Below are positions 63,286 through 64,000 of a stretch of 64,000 nucleotides of DNA, piece after piece. The number at the start of each line of letters is the position of its first letter. The first letter of the stretch is position 1. Made by a program: the position numbers and the translations under genes. Origin of the DNA: Legionella waltersii. GTDB lineage: Bacteria; Pseudomonadota; Gammaproteobacteria; Legionellales; Legionellaceae. Below the pieces are notes generated by a model. That model had not been told where the DNA came from. It was given only the letters and a program-made list of their open reading frames with translations, and did no database searches. The stretch is taken from positions 185,486 through 249,485 of the forward strand of contig NZ_LNZB01000056.1 of NCBI RefSeq assembly GCF_001468085.1, written 5' to 3'.

Positions 63286-64000
63286 ATGAACGAAATTAAA
63301 ATGTCAAATGATGTAAATCAGAAAAATCACTTAGGGTTTGCATGGTTGGTTTGGGGGTTGGCTGCCGCTTTTTATTTTTCTGATTACATGGCTAGAGTTG
63401 CTCCAGGAGTTATGCATCGATTTTTGCAAATTGACTTCGGGATCAATGAAGCTGGATTTGGGATTTTAACAGCCTCTTTCTATATACCTTATATTTTGAT
63501 GCAAATTCCAGTTGGTCTAACGGTTGATCGCATTAGTATTCGCTGGTTATTAACCATTATGTCCATAATTACAGCCTTTGGATGTTGTGTATTTGGTTTA
63601 GCAAATGGATTATTTACTGCTTCGATCGGAAGAATGTTAATAGGATTTAGTGCTGCATTTGCTTTTGTGTGTTCATTAAGACTAGCAACTTCTTGGTTCC
63701 CACCAACAATGTTAGGTCTATTAGCCGGTTTAACTCAAGCCCTCGGGATGCTTGGAGCTGCTGCTGGTGAAGCACCTGTTTCATTTTTGGTGAGTAATGT
63801 CGGTTGGCGACATAGTATGCTGATTATTGCATTCCTCTTTATCGCCTTAGCTGGATTATTGTATCAATTCATTCAAGATAAGCCTGGAGAACAAAGAAAG
63901 GAAATTAAATCAGTACAACAAGTTAGTATCTTCCAAAGTTTAAAGATTATTTTGTCCAGCAGACAAACGTGGCTTAATGCACTCTATGCAGGCTTTTTAT
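63286..64000 (+). CDS. MFS transporter, 5' part
   Basis: First 238 residues of a major facilitator, cut by the window edge. It reads NEIKMSNDVNQKNHLGFAWL then WGLAAAFYFSDYMARVAPGV, IPYILMQIPVGLTVDRISIR (loop 2-3 with D-R), IGRMLIGFSAAFAFVCSLRL, and GLTQALGMLGAAAGEAPVSF. Seven or so membrane helices are visible. It resembles the Legionella Pht-type transporters; the substrate is unknown. Confidence 0.85.
   Translation, partial: MNEIKMSNDVNQKNHLGFAWLVWGLAAAFYFSDYMARVAPGVMHRFLQIDFGINEAGFGILTASFYIPYILMQIPVGLTVDRISIRWLLTIMSIITAFGCCVFGLANGLFTASIGRMLIGFSAAFAFVCSLRLATSWFPPTMLGLLAGLTQALGMLGAAAGEAPVSFLVSNVGWRHSMLIIAFLFIALAGLLYQFIQDKPGEQRKEIKSVQQVSIFQSLKIILSSRQTWLNALYAGFL

Overview
The window is Legionella-type DNA: AT-rich, with the order sdhCDAB-sucABCD-pdxH followed by a letE-like gene, candidate Dot/Icm effectors, and a trb/tra conjugative island in a tRNA-Pro gene, as known for the Trb-1 island of L. 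pneumophila Corby. The species cannot be fixed from sequence alone.

Layout. (1) 1-10,278: chromosomal accessory flank. It holds the 3' part of an IS5-like transposase, a DUF559 endonuclease gene beside a GC-rich palindrome, an unknown 178-aa gene, a 965-aa coiled-coil/membrane protein, a 1202-aa protein with a RasGEF-like domain, and a 252-aa protein with a cholera-toxin-like ADP-ribosyltransferase signature. The last four are plausible secreted effectors. (2) 10,279-48,734: an integrative conjugative element (ICE) of about 38.4 kb, bounded by a 49-bp direct repeat with one mismatch. The right copy is the 3' end of an intact tRNA-Pro(CGG). (3) 48,735-64,000: core chromosome: tRNA-Pro, RDD and EAL/HDOD proteins, succinate dehydrogenase, 2-oxoglutarate dehydrogenase, succinyl-CoA ligase, PdxH, a LetE-like protein, an SseB-like protein and a truncated MFS gene.

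How the ICE works. The left end carries a candidate small RNA, an Abi_2/HEPN protein, a P4-type integrase and a LexA-like repressor divergent from lvrA-lvrB-lvrC (lvrC is a CsrA paralogue). These are followed by one long operon, trbBCDEFGHIJ-eexN-trbL-traG-traF-ardC/primase, which supplies the mating pore, coupling protein, pilin peptidase and an anti-restriction/primase protein. Facing it are the relaxase genes traI and traJ, then an oriT strongly resembling that of RP4, then traKLM. The right half is cargo: a type I restriction-modification system (hsdMSR), a LuxR-type ligand-binding protein without HTH next to an MFS transporter and a DUF4286 gene, an AlpA-like regulator, and a HamA-HamB (Hachiman) defence pair. 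With the Abi protein and a PD-(D/E)XK protein inside the transfer region, this is a mobile defence island.

Most notable: the ART-like protein at 9322; the divergent small RNA beside the Abi gene; a gene with its own ribosome binding site overprinted on the 3' end of traI; a C-terminal motif shared by TrbJ and the entry-exclusion lipoprotein; the LuxR-like solo cassette; a MITE family with perfect 5-bp target duplications, one copy 10 bp upstream of tRNA-Pro; and a decayed third att-like copy that suggests an older island at the same site.
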